From positions 248,001-312,000 of the forward strand of contig JALBUN010000014.1 of NCBI GenBank assembly GCA_025174535.1: 64,000 nt of DNA, given 5' to 3'. This stretch comes from Cantharellus purpuraceus. Lineage: Eukaryota > Basidiomycota > Agaricomycetes > Cantharellales > Hydnaceae. This document shows, piece after piece, positions 23,501 through 34,631 of the stretch (position 1 is the stretch's first letter; every line of letters starts with the position of its first letter). The position numbers and the translations under genes were made by a program. Under the pieces are notes generated by a model, which was given only the letters and a program-made list of their open reading frames with translations, did not search any database and was not told the origin of the DNA.

Positions 23501-25040
23501 ATCATTCTGCACTTGTGTGGATCCCAAAGAAGTCACTGATGCGTGAGCGATATGCTGACACATTCCGTCGCGCCCCTCAAGTACTATATGGGTTGTCAGA
23601 ATTCTGGGGGCCAGTGTTGCATGTCATCCCACACGGCGGTCTTGTGGAATCCATTGCCTTCTCACCTGATGGTAGTCGTATTGTCGTTGGAGCCTTGGTT
23701 GACGTGCGTGGAATCTGGAACACCGTGACGGGGAAGGAGGGTGCATACACCGTGACTAGGGAGAAGGATGGGGACGCCGCGACCGGGGAGGGGCGTCAGA
23801 TGGAAGGCAAGCTGGAGGAGGACGGAGGCGCTGTGACTGGGGAGGAGGGGCATCAGATGAGAGATGAATCGGAGGATGCAGATGTCGTGACCGGGGAGGA
23901 GGGGTATCAGATGAAAGATGAACCGGAGGGGGATAGTGACACCGCCACCAGAGGGGACGAGCGTCAGATGGAAGACGAACCGGAGGTGGATGGTGACAAC
24001 GTGACCGAAGAGAAGGAGCGTCAGATGGAAGATGGTCTAGACCTGTCTACCACACCCGTCGCTTTCTCACCTGATGGCAGCCGTATCGCATCTGGATCAT
24101 GAGGCTGCGTACTTCCGATCTGGAACATTGCAACTGGGGAGCAGGCTGCGCTGAAAGGTCATACAGGTCAGGTGACGTCTGTGGCCTTCTCGCACAAGGG
24201 TGACTTTATTGTGTCTGGATCGAGGGACCAAACAGTCTGGGTTTGGAATACAATGACATACCAAACAGAACTCATACTGTCGGACCATTCGCGTGGAGTG
24301 ATGTCTGTTGCCGTGACCAGCAAGGACAAGTACGTCGTGTCTGTTCGGGCACGATTGTTCGAATATGGGACATTGCAGCCGGACAGCTCTCTTGTGAGCT
24401 GCGGGGGCCTTTAGGTAGGGTGACGTCTGTCGCAGTCTCCGACTCTCGCCACATTGCGGCTGCATCGTATACTGAGCTATGGATCTGGGATGCAGACGGT
24501 GTCATAAGAGACGAGGTCTCGTCAACGGAGACCAGAATGGCATCTACCCATGTCTTACCACCTATTGCGTCTTGCCCCTCTAGGTGTTTGACACGAAACG
24601 AGTCAGGCAATACATGGTTGATATCTGTGGTATTTGCCCGATGACACTCAGATCGTGTCTACAGTGGGGGATAAGATGGCAGAGTTTGGGCTAGTGTATA
24701 TCTGGTGTCTGACGACAGGCAGGTTGATGCATTGTCTGGAGGGTCATTCAGATACGGTCACATCAGTTGCCTTTTCACCCCACGGAAGGCGCATTGCGTC
24801 TGGTTCGTTTGACAGAACAGTTCGAATCCGGGACACAGGTTTCAATTCTACTGGCAGAGACATAATGTCTACATCAGACATGGACGGGACTGCACTCCAG
24901 GATCGGACTGAGACACAGGCTACGAGGATACAAGATTGGTTGAGGCCACGCAGACTGGCGGCATGTGCTCTCTTGCGTGATGGTAGTCATGTTGTGGTCG
25001 GGTCTGCACGTCTGGAACCACGTGACGAACGCGGTAGAAT
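20585..25040 (+). pseudogene. NACHT-WD40 NLR-like gene, degenerate
   Basis: Relic of a fungal NOD-like receptor, the STAND ATPase family linked to non-self recognition. The N-terminus LASIRDTLRNTFKRR has TTG where ATG is expected. A helical region (21060-21730: GLLSMLNTVGYALPPLKAAA, then IRKQLEAIVSMAEKY) leads to NACHT: VCWLNGMAGTGKSSIAQTL (Walker A, about 21940-21990), GASFFYSRSA, and TIIIDALDE (Walker B, about 22263-22290). WD40 blades follow: SIAFSPDGSRIVVGA, HTGQVTSVAFSHKGDFIVSG and HSDTVTSVAFSPHGRRIASG. Damage: TAG at 20878-20880, a frameshift near 22713 (IDR to YNDIMKQAF), TGA at 24100-24102 where Trp fits, and frameshifts near 24340 and 24640. The right end is cut by the retroelement at 25041. 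A translated product is unlikely to be full length. Confidence 0.85.
23742..24045 (+). repeat. acidic tandem repeat inside first WD40 blade
   Basis: Four to five degenerate units of about 72 bp code acidic blocks of the type VTGEEGYQMKDEPEGD. They sit between two WD40 segments (GIWNTVTGKEGAY and TTPVAFSPDGSRIASGS). The unit resembles an amplified end-of-blade 'TGE' segment. Confidence 0.75.
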
Positions 25041-25250
25041 TGGGTCGAACAAAGCAATGTTCGGCTTCTCTGGAGAAGGCACGTGACCCTGACGTTTAGA
25101 GCTTAGTGCCACACTATCTCCCCCATTCTGCACATGGACCATTCCAATGTTATATATATACTGTATATCCCCATCTCTTACACCTCGCAATTCTTTCTTA
25201 CAACCCGCACTCAAAGCTACATACTTTTGACCACTTGTCTATTTCACACC
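25041..25250 (+). repeat. split direct repeat A1
   Basis: 210 bp, starting at tgggtc and ending at atttcacacc; it matches A2 (30131-30339) with scattered mostly C/T and G/A differences. It is the left terminus of the element. Confidence 0.85.
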
Positions 25251-25470
25251 TTGTTTTTTTTCCTATGCACCAGAATTTTATGTCCCCTTTGGACATTCCC
25301 AAACTGCTATTCCTTCTAGTAGAATTACATCATCTTCCCATCCCCCTGCATCAAACATCAGGACCCGCTCATACACACAAGCCACTGATCTGGACCATAT
25401 AGCTTCTGCCCCCTCCACTCTCACCACAGCCCCCACCCCTTCCCTGGCTACAATAGAGTCCCCTGACAAC

Positions 25471-26474
25471 ATGCTACCACCAACTACTACCTCCAGCCCT
25501 CCCTTGACCAATCCACCCATGGATTCTCCACCCAACACTCAGTCCAACCAAACCACAACCCCTAATCAGGCTACCTCCACAAACCCCGCAGAAGCCCTGC
25601 ATGTGCTCTCTCAATTGCTAAGTCAGATTGTCCAGGGACAGAATACGCAACAAGCTGCAATCAAAACCAATTCCAACAGCTCTTGGCACAACTCAGCTCC
25701 CTCACCAATACAGCAATTAACACCCCCAGAGCATCCCATGGCCAAACTTCCACAACACCACCAGCTGCCGATCTATACATCCCCCCCAACACAACCAACA
25801 CTGGTGCTGGTATGTCCTTGCCTTCCCTCTTTCCTGATATCAACAAGGCTACATTGCTGGTGATCAGGCGGCATGCTTTCAAACTCAGCCACATCTCAAA
25901 GCTGGATACCCATATTAAAGATAAAGTGACATCAACTATATTGGACTTTGAAAATGGTACACTAATACACTGACAGTGAGAACCATCCACAAAAGAACAC
26001 CCAACCTGGCTTTCCCTCTACAACCCTCTCATCCTATACTTCACCATTCTCCAAGTCCATGTTTTCTCCTCTGGCAACATTCCAGCTATTTGACAAGTAA
26101 TTATAGGCTGCAATGAATACCTGTGAACACTATGCGACCTCTACCTTGAATACAACTGGACAGCACTGCTCAATTATCACTTTGCATTTCACGCCAGGCG
26201 CTTGACAGACATGGCAAGAGGTGATTACTCACATTGGGGAGAAATCAATGGTGCTCTTCAAACTTGCTTCCTGATCAGACACCCTTGCACCTGCACCACT
26301 AAAGACAGAGCCAGCCCCTCACAATCCACCATGGACATCTCCAAGCAATTATGCAATGACTTTAACTATTGGTCCTGCACTCATGCAAAATGCCTTTGGA
26401 TCCACAAGTGCAAAAATTGCAACAGCACCAAACATGGTCAAGCATCCCGCCCCACCAAAAGCAAATCCACCTGA
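25471..26474 (+). pseudogene. gag-like ORF of the tyrosine-recombinase element
   Basis: Interrupted open frames code a Pro/Thr/Asn-rich start, a segment with LSQLLSQIVQGQNTQQAA, then HAFKLSHISKLDTHIKDKV, and a Cys/His cluster CNDFNYWSCTHAKC followed by HKCKNC, which resembles the zinc finger seen at this place in agaricomycete DIRS-like elements. Stop codons interrupt at about 25860, 25972 and later. The gag role is inferred from position and the Cys/His cluster. Confidence 0.6.
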
Positions 26475-27554
26475 GATATTGGCAGGATGGGGGAATCCCT
26501 TGTCTTGTTCAACCCCTGTCCTAGCCTGCATGATGAGCACCTGGCTTTTCTACTGACTATATCACTTTTCAACCCAATACCTCTCCAGCCCCTATCCCCA
26601 TTCAATTTCACACTCAACTATCATCTTCATCACCGGTCCTTGACCTCTTTCCTCCAGGTCCTCCACCTCCATGTCACCCAAACACAGACCCTCATTGCAA
26701 TGCTGCACCCACATCAACCTCTGGACTACCTCGAGTTCACTCTTCACTCAAAAAAGACATGTGGGAATTCTTTCTCCTAGACTACCCTGACAGACACTTT
26801 GTTATGTCTCTACTACACATAATAGATTATGGTGCCTCACTTGGCTTTATTGGCCCTGCTCATCCACAGTCCTGCCGCAATCTAAACTCAGCTATTACTG
26901 CTCCAGATGCTGTCACCTCCAGCATCAAGTCACTCCTGGCAAACTCTCACGCCCATGGACCATTTATGTCCCCCCCACTCATCAATTTTCACATCTCACC
27001 TCTGGGCACTGTGACATGCAAACAAAAAACCAAAAAGTGGCTGATCAATGACCTCTCCTGGCCCCATGGTGACTCCATCAACGATGGCATTCCAGATTTT
27101 AAAGGCACATCCAATATGACCACTTTGGAAACGCTATCCGCCTCATTCACTCCTTTGGGCATGGGACACTATTATCCAAACTCAACCTCAAAGATGCATT
27201 CCATCACATACCCATCCATCCACAGGACTGGCACCTACTCAGTTTCCACTGGCAATCTGCCTTTTACTATGCAGTCGTACTGGTGTTTGGGGTAAAGTCT
27301 GCACCTTATATCTTTAATCTCTTGGCAGAAGCCCTTCATTGGATTATTCAGTGACATCTCCCTGGAACTCTCTGCCACTATCTAGCTGACTTTCTCCTCA
27401 TATTCTGCCCAACAACAACCCACAACATCTCCAATGCAGCTGTCAACTGGTGTCAAAAGCTAGGCACACAACTCGGTCTTTCATTCCAAGATGAAAAAAC
27501 TGTTTGCCCTAACACATGCCTCGAGTATCTTGGCCTAGAACTAGACACCACTGT

Positions 27555-28234
27555 TGTTAAGGGCTGGAATACTTGGGGGTCAAAGGGAATAACCAGAGTT
27601 TGGCTGATAGTGAAGAAGGGTAGGGACTTTACTGTTCCAGTTCAACTGGAGACAGAATGAGACAATAACTATTGAGTCAGATCAAGTGGACTTGGCTTCA
27701 ACTTGTGTGTTGCGCCCCCTCAGATCGTCAGTCCAATATTTCAGAGTTCAGAGTATGGAGTTGGATCAGAGTTCGACTTGTCAAGAAGGTACTTGTCAAG
27801 AAGCTAGCAACCAAGAAGTTGATGAGGAAAATCTTAGTTGATATATGAACTACATAGACAGAGAGTAGCCTGTATAAATATGTGGAGAATTGAATGCTGA
27901 AACTAAAACAATAAGACAATAAGACGGATATGAAGTACAACATGGAAAGGAGTTTGGAGTTTGGACCCAAGTCCAAACTAAACTAAACAATATAAAAGAA
28001 GGAGATTTGTTGTAACCCATAAGAAGAAACTACTTATAAAGAGAACAATAATAGAGTTCAGGGTTGATGGAGGTGGAGTTGATAGAGGTGGAGTTGATGG
28101 AGGTGGAGTTGATGGAGGTGGAGTTGATGGAGGTGGAGTTGATGGAGGTGGAGTTGATGGAGGTGGGTTGATGGATAATGGAGGTAGAGGAGATGGAGAT
28201 CTGGAGATCAGACTTGGTGTTACAGGATGTAACA
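27555..28234 (+). mobile_element. solo LTR (TGTTAAGG...TGTAACA family), 680 bp
   Basis: The segment starts TGTTAAGG and ends GTAACA and splits the RT ORF cleanly between LELDTT and MEARLP. Its first 200 bp match the sequence at 63807-64000 in the same orientation, which proves it is a dispersed unit. The flanking 5-mers (actgt left, gctat right) match only partly, so the target duplication has decayed or was lost. No internal region is present: a solo LTR left by LTR-LTR recombination. Confidence 0.8.
28064..28168 (+). repeat. 15-bp minisatellite in the solo LTR
   Basis: About seven copies of a 15-bp unit of the type gttgatggaggtgga. The minus strand reads as a Ser-Ile-Asn-Ser-Thr repeat, but there is no reason to think it is translated. 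Confidence 0.85.
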
Positions 28235-29009
28235 GCTATCATGGAAGCACGTCTGCCCAAGGAAAAACTCTCATTCCTACATGAAACTCTCTCCAACTGG
28301 ATGACAAAGCAGACCACTAACCTGCAAGAGCTTCAACAGCTTACTGGATTCCTGCAATTCACCTCACAGGTCATCCCCCACCCCCAAGCTTTTATTCATC
28401 ACCTCATTGATTTCTCAACTACATTCCATTCCCCATTCACTGTGTGGCATACCCCTGCCTACACTTGTGCTGGCATAACCTGGTGGAACACATTTGCCTA
28501 TGCATGGAATGGAAAGTGTCTCATCAATTCATCCTATGCTACCATGCACATCTACACAGATGCCAGTGGCACCAAAGGACTAGGGGGTATATTCAAGACT
28601 CACTGGTTCTCCTCCTGAGTGCCTCAATGCTTCCACACATGAGACATCCAGTTCAAAGAAATTTATGCTGTGCTTCAGGCCATTCTCTGCTGGGGACACC
28701 TGTGGAAACACCATCACATCATCTTCCATATTGACAATAATGCCATTGTAGATGCCCTTTCAAAGGAAACCAACCGATCACACTTCACTATGTCTGTTGT
28801 CTGCCTGATCATCATGCTCTCAGCCTTTTTAGAATTCACTTTTTCTTCTTCTTGGCTTTCCTCCTCCATGAACATGCTTGCTGATTCTGCTTCTCAATTT
28901 CTTTATACACACTCATTCACACTTGCACCATATCTCAACCACCAGAACTCCCCAACCAACCCCCACCTTGCTGGTATCAAACACATGCTCATTTCTCTCA
29001 ACCCATTGC

Positions 29010-29947
29010 CTTCTTCCTCTGGCACAGGCTCACATCCAGCACCAAGAAAACCTACAGTACTGGCCAATGCTCCTACATCAACTTCATATCCCTCCACCCA
29101 GATCTCCTCAATGCTGACAGATCCTACCTCCCTGCCAGCAAAGTTGCCATACTCGAATGGGTCACATATCTCAGTTCCTCATGATGTCTCCTTGCCTCAA
29201 CTATCAAGGCATACCTGGGGCACCTCAAGGCTCTCCATGTCGACGCTGACTGCCCTTTCGATGTGCTCAAAGCCCCAATCACACAACGAATCGTCAGAGG
29301 CATCAAGTGCTACTTCAGAGACTGCTCCTGCAACCCGACTGCCCCTGCAACCTGACTGCCCCCATTACACTCAACATCCTTTGCTGCCTCATTGCTGTCT
29401 CAAGGCCATCCAGCTCCCCTGCAGCAGCAACCATGGATGCCACCATTAAGCTTGCCTTCTTTGGATTCATGTGCACTGGTGAATTCACAGTCAAAACTGA
29501 GAAGCATGCTACCTTTGACCCCTCAGCACATCTCACAAGGGGCTCCATCACCTTTCATCCCTCATTTGAGAACCCATCCCACATTACGGTCACATTTCCC
29601 ACATCAAAAACTGACCCATTCCAAAAAGGGGTCACAGTGTTCATTGCTGCAATGCACCCACATGCACTGTCAAAGCCCTCCACCACCTCTTCTGCATCGA
29701 CCCCTGAACACCAGACACACCCCTATTCTGCACCAGCAATGGATCAATACACACACTTTGTCTCAGACCTCAGGCTGCTCCTGGCAGAAGCAGGATTTGA
29801 TGTGAAAAAATTTTCTGGCCACTCATTTCATTGCAGCACAGCCTCCTCAGCTGCCCAGGCTGGGTTCACAGAGTGTGAAATACAGCAACTGGGAAGATGG
29901 TGCAGCAATGCATACAAGCTCTACATCGACGCTTCATGCCCATGCTG
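29010..29947 (+). pseudogene. tyrosine recombinase with lost catalytic arginines
   Basis: Fragments recall the recombinase of DIRS-like elements: WVTYLS, then TIKAYLGHLKALHVDADCPF, LAFFGFMCTGEFTVKTE, THLTRGSITF-like text, SKTDPFQKGV, and FSGHSFHCSTASSAAQAGF with ECEIQQLGRW and AYKLYIDAS. In the family the first catalytic Arg sits in LRCGEF (here MCTGEF) and the second in HSFRRG (here HSFHCS), so both are lost. The losses fit CpG to TpG/CpA decay. The His of the HxxR box and the terminal Tyr are still visible. Frameshifts near 29300 and upstream also break it. Confidence 0.75.
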
Positions 29948-30030
29948 ATCAAACCTCTCCACTAGACTACACTGGGCCATTCCCATCACACCACATTTCA
30001 AGCCTCTGTCTCTTCATGTCACATCCCCTA

Positions 30031-30130
30031 TGGCTTGAGCATGGCCCAGAGTTCCTTCTCCTGGTTGCACAAAAGAGCGGTGGCGATGCAAATATATTCT
30101 TGCTAGCCCCTCACACACGACCAACGGAGA
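30031..30130 (+). repeat. split direct repeat B1
   Basis: 100 bp, starting at tggcttgagc and ending ccaacggaga; it matches B2 (30425-30524) base for base in length and is fused directly to A2. Confidence 0.85.
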
Positions 30131-30339
30131 TGGGTCAAACAAAGCAATGTTTGGCTTCTCTGGAGAAGGCACATGACCCTGACATTTAGAGCTTAGTGTC
30201 ACACTATCCCCCCATTCTGCACATGGACCATTCCAATGTTATATATATACTGTATATCCCCATCTCTTACACCTTGTAATTCTTTCTTACAACTCATGCT
30301 CAAAGCTACATACTTTTGACTGCTCATGTATTTCACACC
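30131..30339 (+). repeat. split direct repeat A2
   Basis: 209-bp copy of A1, internal to the element and joined directly to B1. An 85-bp pyrimidine-rich spacer separates it from B2. Confidence 0.85.
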
Positions 30340-30424
30340 CCCACCCTTCCACTTTCCCTCAAATTTATTGCTTAGTTTCTCTCTCTTCTTTTTTCTTTTT
30401 CTCAAATATGTAACTAGCTTCTGC

Positions 30425-30524
30425 TGGCTTGAGCATGGCCTGGAGTTCCTTCTCCCAGTTGTGCAAAAGAGTGGTGGCAATGCAAATATATTCTTGCTAG
30501 CCCCTCATGCATGACCAACAGAGA
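30425..30524 (+). repeat. split direct repeat B2 (right terminus)
   Basis: 100-bp copy of B1; similarity ends at ccaacagaga, which defines the right end of the element. Confidence 0.85.
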
Positions 30525-30960
30525 GCAAATTGTGCAAAGTGACATGATGATGACCATTCATGTTTGGCACACAGAGGTACACAGACAGAGGGATTTGTGG
30601 GAGAGACTTGTCTTCTACTCCCATGAATCCCAGTTCATTAACAATTCTTTCAGCCTATTTCTACAGGTTATGGGCCCTGGTGTATAGGAACTGGCTTTCC
30701 CTTAAAAGATCTTGTTTAAAGTCCCGAAACTGTACAATTTCACTTCATGGCCTTAAAATATCAGCATATATGTGCTGCTTTCTCTTGATTCAGGGCCATT
30801 CAAATATTCTCTATTTTTTCATATTTTTTCGGGAATTTTCCATGCAGAAATGAGTCCACAACCTTGTTGTTCTGCTGGGCGAAGTTTTGGGACCCACATG
30901 GACCCACAAACCTTCGCAGATGTCAGCAGCTTCAAAGTCAGCCGGAGTCACCCAGACAAC
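30525..30960. other. unassigned intergenic or TE-derived sequence
   Basis: I see no gene. Short frames exist but nothing recognisable, and there is no WD40 continuation of the NLR. Confidence 0.4.
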
Positions 30961-31440
30961 TGACTCATTTTCAATCACATGACTCATTTCAATCTCCGAC
31001 TCAATCTGGTCACCACTGCCAGTAAATGCTCAATATCTTCACAACCACTGCACCTCCTGACTCCATTTTCAGTGAAGAGTTCAATAGAAGCTGTGCCTAC
31101 CCATAGCTGTGCTGATCATCCTGGGAAACGAAGTATCAACCGAGTTATTTGGGTAATGGTGACTCATGCTATGACTCCTTCCATGACTCATACCATGACT
31201 CCTGTGATTACTCATACTATGACTCCTGCTCTGAGTCACACTATGACTCCATCCATGACTCATGCCATGAGTCAGAGCAAATCCAAGCAGCTCATTGGCT
31301 AGGAAACTTCCACCCCCTTCTCACATATTCCACTAGCTTCCAGTAGTTTCCATCTATTAATAGGTAGAAGTTTCCAGTAGTATTAGTCAGCTCCTGTAAA
31401 TACAATATAAAAGGAGCCCATTCTGCCTCTGAATAAATAA
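30961..31440 (+). promoter_or_regulatory. promoter-like region with TGACTCA cluster and TATA box
   Basis: Seven copies of TGA(C/G)TCA, the Gcn4/AP-1 bZIP consensus, occur at 30961, 30980, 31160, 31184, 31232, 31256 and 31268; the last five sit in a 20-24 bp tandem array of CATGACTC-type units. Downstream, tataaaag at 31405 is followed by aataaa at 31433. Together these look like a retroelement LTR promoter (enhancer, TATA, polyadenylation signal) on the plus strand, but its ends and partner are not found, so the LTR assignment is an inference. Confidence 0.55.
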
Positions 31441-33440
31441 CCATTTCTACCCCATCATTTGCACATCAGTGTGACTAGAGTGACATACAGTGTCATCCTC
31501 TATATCTCAGTAACTGTTGATTGTCCAGTTCAAGGGTTGCTTACAGTTGTGTAACTGTATTCGATTGCACTCAAAGTAGTGATTGTCCTGCTTTGGGCGT
31601 GAGTGTAGTATCTACCTCGCATGACTACAAATCTACAGGGTGAGATTGTCTGTCGATAGTCCTGCCATTAGTGCTCTTGTTTAAGTTACTAGTGTGTACT
31701 GCCTTTGCAGAGCATTAGAATCTTGAACTCGTGTGAAGCAGTTGCTAGACTACTTCACACATTGCTGTTACCCGCTTCAGAGTGTCACTGGTTGGACGGT
31801 TGGATTCATCCACCTACTTCCTCTAGCCTCTAAGTGCATTCCCCTCTTTTTGGAATATCTGGACCCCTAAGTGTCCGTGAACTCTAGACTCTGGAAGTCT
31901 TATTCATTCCCGCTAAGAAACATATTACCTTCCTGCGTATTGTCTGCATTGACCATTACAATGGATTGTAACCAAAGTACAAACGTTGTCAGTTCGCTTA
32001 AGGAATGAATAAATCCTATAAGCCTGCGCGCAACGGTCCTAGCAAACAGATGGTGTGTAACGCAGTTGTTCAGCACTCCAAAGATCAATCAGGTCGAGGG
32101 GTTGAGGTAGCACTGAGTAACAGGAAAGTGGAATAGTGCTCTGTGGTTGGATGAGGATGGGAGCAAAAGGTCGGTCCCGATGGCTGATCGTGCTCTGTGA
32201 CTGGATGACAATGGATAGCCCAGTTGGGAGGTACGCAAAAGCTGGTTTCAAGAGAAGCGACCTCTCGGTGGAGGAGGGAAATCTGATCATGGAACCAAGG
32301 TGCTTTACCTTAGTGTAGAGATGATGGATTGTGATGTAGAGCGTAGAGCATAGACTTAGAGCGTGGACTTTGACTTTAGAGCGTTGACTGAAAACTTGTT
32401 GATTGATTCCAAAGGCGAAAACTAGTGCCCTTTTATATACAAATCCCCAGGGCACAACAACACAATATGAGGAGCAAATGATGCGATATGATGCAAGAAA
32501 TGCTGATCAAGCCAGCTGATGAAGCGTGTGAAGTTGAACTACTAATGGGGAAATCATGGAGAAATGAAGCGACAGATAGGGGTAATCTTTGTAAGAATAG
32601 GGGGTGATGAGTAATAAAAGAACCAAAAATAGAACAAGGATGAGTAAGTCGTGTATGAATGAATTAAAAGATGAAACAGGGGTGAGTCATATAAAAGAAC
32701 AATAGAAATGTCCACCAATACCATCTTCCATATGGCTCCGAAGGTAAATTGACCCTGAGTCACATGAGGACTTCAGTCAGCATCCACAACAAATACTCCT
32801 TATTGTCTTAGTGATCTGTCTCCATATGGTATCCCGTTCCAAGGGTGTTCGGTCCCTTTGCCTGACATGATGTAACCTGAGTCGGATTGAAGTGGGAGGA
32901 TAGGTCAGTGATGGCGACTGAAATTCTACCTCACGCTCGACTCATCTATCCATGTTACAATATAGAGGTGAAATGCCAAGGAATGTATATGGTTCAACGG
33001 AATTGTGAAAGAATATGGGATCGCCAATGGCATAAGAGAGACATGGTGGGGATCTTGGATGTTGAAAGAGTTTTGGAAGTATTTTGACACATGGAGGTGG
33101 CAAGAGATGTTGGAGAGGGGAATAGAATTGGAAGCCATGTGAATGATGATGAAAGGATCGGTGTGAATAGAAGGCTGATAATGATCGATGGTGATGAAAC
33201 ACGAGTGACGATCGATGGCTAGAATTAGAGACTGAGGTAGAGAGGGAGTTGCGGCGCTATTTAAAGGTTGATGTGAAAAGACACTGGCGGAGTTGGACTG
33301 TCAGAGTGGTTTGATATACGTCCTCGATGCGTCCTGGCTCGTCAACATTAAATCGTTTCTGGAGTTGTGCTGCAGTAGGATTTGATATTCTTCTCAGCTG
33401 TTCATTCACGGAATTGTGGTGATTTAGAGTTTGCCCTAAC
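31441..33440. other. unassigned TE-derived region, possible gypsy-1 LTR at right
   Basis: No gene is visible. The minus strand reads TGTTAGGGC from 33441, just downstream of the gypsy-1 chromodomain frame. Together with TATA-like sites on the minus strand (around 33262 and 32438), this suggests the 3' LTR of gypsy-1 starts there. No second copy exists in the window to set its other end. Confidence 0.35.
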
Positions 33441-33449
33441 ACCATAATT

Positions 33450-33653
33450 TTGCGGGTTCCAAAACAGAAGGAGGTTCTGGAGGGTCAGCAGACTGCTGAG
33501 TTATGTTGGCTGTGGAAGTTCATGGCCCCCTTAGATGAGGATTCAGACATGGGGGATGAGAAAGATTGGGTGTTGGATGTGGAGAGTGATGATGAGTCAG
33601 AGATGGAGCCTGAGGTAGACAAGGGGAAGGGAAAAAGGAAATGCAATGTATAA
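33450..33653 (+). other. small acidic ORF, unrecognised
   Basis: A 67-codon plus-strand frame with a strongly acidic end (DEDSDMGDEKDWVLDVESDD). It lies between the gypsy-1 chromodomain and the presumed LTR, antisense to that element. It could be chance or a host or TE fragment; no function can be given. Confidence 0.25.
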
Positions 33654-33811
33654 CTTAAAAAAATGAAAATGATTTGATTGTAATATTTTGGAGTGGAGAA
33701 AAAATGGGGCAGAGTGAGATTCTTTCAGAGGTTGGGTAGACTTGTAATTCCTTTTGTGACTTGTAATAAAATGATGATGCAAAATAATAGAATTAGCGTC
33801 AGTAATGGAAC

Positions 33812-34631
33812 TTAAAGATTCATAAGAGGGTCAGGTTTGTCTGGATAAGCAGAGTGAAAATCGGATACAGATTTGGATGCATGATCGAGTTCAGACGTGG
33901 AGATCCATGAGGACTCTTCATCGGTGCCTTTGTATCCAGTCCATTTGACTAGGTACTGGAGCTTGCACTTGTACCAACAATCAATCTTCGAGTCCAGGAT
34001 CTCAGATATCTCATATTTGTTATCTCCTTCGATGATGATCGGACGAGGTGGAGGTTGGGTGCGACCAGACATCTCATTTGTAGTAGCAGGTTTGAGCATT
34101 GATATATGGAAGACCGGGTGAACTGCTTGGAAGTGGTCAGGGAGGCAGAGGGTGAAGGACCTGCTGCCTGCATGAGAAATGACCTCATAAGGACCTAAGT
34201 ATTTCTTGGAGAGTTTCTTCAATGGACGGGTGGTCTGGAAGTGTTCAGCCTTGATGAATACTTTGTCTCCAATTTGCAGGTCTGGAGCCAGAATGCGGCG
34301 TTGGTCTGCAGAGACTTGGTATTGTTTCTGGGCATCAGAGATGGTTTCTCAGAGATGTTGGTGTAGTTGATTGAGGTCGGTTACGAATTGGCAGGCTTTG
34401 GTGGAGGCAAGTTCCTTCTTGGGGTGGACAGAGATGTTCAGATGGTAGCCTTTATTAGCAAAGAATGGAGAGATGCCAGTAGTCACATTCAGAGCATTGT
34501 TGTAGGCAAACTCTGTGATCAGAAGTAGGTCAGCCCAGTTGTCTTGTTGATAGTTACAATAGACTTGGAGATATTGTTCCAGGGACTGATTCATTCATTC
34601 TGTTTGTCCATCCCCCTCAGGATGGTATCTG
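33812..34631 (-). mobile_element. gypsy-1 chromovirus: integrase C-terminus and chromodomain
   Basis: The minus strand reads RYHPEGDGQTE, a TGA, MNQSLEQYLQVYCNYQQDNW, ITEFAYNNALNVTTGISPFF, then after a further break KLSKKYLGPYEVISHAGSRS (GPY/F module), HPVFHISMLKPA, and a chromodomain YEISEILDSK with LQYLVKWTGYKGTDEESSW. This is the right-hand part of a chromovirus integrase. The frame has stops and is cut at 34631 by the copia-A composite; it resumes on the far side at 45115. Confidence 0.88.

Larger units (their letters stand above)
26700..29000 (+). pseudogene. reverse transcriptase-RNase H, split by solo LTR
   Basis: The RT part has LLHIIDYGASLGF, then GPFMSPPLINF, KKWLINDLSWPHGDSINDGI and, after frameshifts, YLADFLLIF at the catalytic box. 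The usual YLDD has become YLAD, losing a catalytic Asp. The frame is cut at LEYLGLELDTT by the LTR at 27555-28234 and resumes as MEARLPKEKLSFLHETL and LQELQQLTGFLQFTSQV. RNase H follows with IYTDASGTKGLGGIF, QFKEIYAVLQAILCWGHLW and HIDNNAIVDALS, then ADSASQFL. Several in-frame stops occur (for example near 28618). The layout matches agaricomycete DIRS-type pol genes. Confidence 0.8.
25041..30524 (+). mobile_element. tyrosine-recombinase (DIRS/Ngaro-like) retrotransposon, dead
   Basis: The order is gag-like ORF, reverse transcriptase, RNase H, tyrosine recombinase, bounded by split direct repeats: A1 at 25041-25250, then B1 at 30031-30130 joined to A2 at 30131-30339, then B2 at 30425-30524. 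This A1...B1A2...B2 layout is the hallmark of Ngaro/PAT-type elements and differs from an LTR element. No target duplication is seen, as expected for recombinase-mediated insertion. All ORFs carry stops and frameshifts, and the element is split by a solo LTR at 27555-28234. The left end abuts the WD40 region of the NLR relic, but no matching WD40 continuation is visible after 30524. Confidence 0.82.

Noticed and set aside
29875..30189. Small ORF across the B1 repeat
   Set aside because: It spans recombinase remains and the repeat in a different frame; no independent support.
25041..30339. A1 and A2 as ordinary LTRs of a copia or gypsy element
   Set aside because: The enclosed pol has RNase H and a tyrosine recombinase but no integrase, and B1 and B2 complete the split-repeat pattern.
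30979..31302. ORF coding a Thr-His-Thr-Met-Thr-Pro repeat peptide
   Set aside because: Open on both strands only because the TGACTCA array has a period divisible by three in places; it is better explained as a regulatory repeat.
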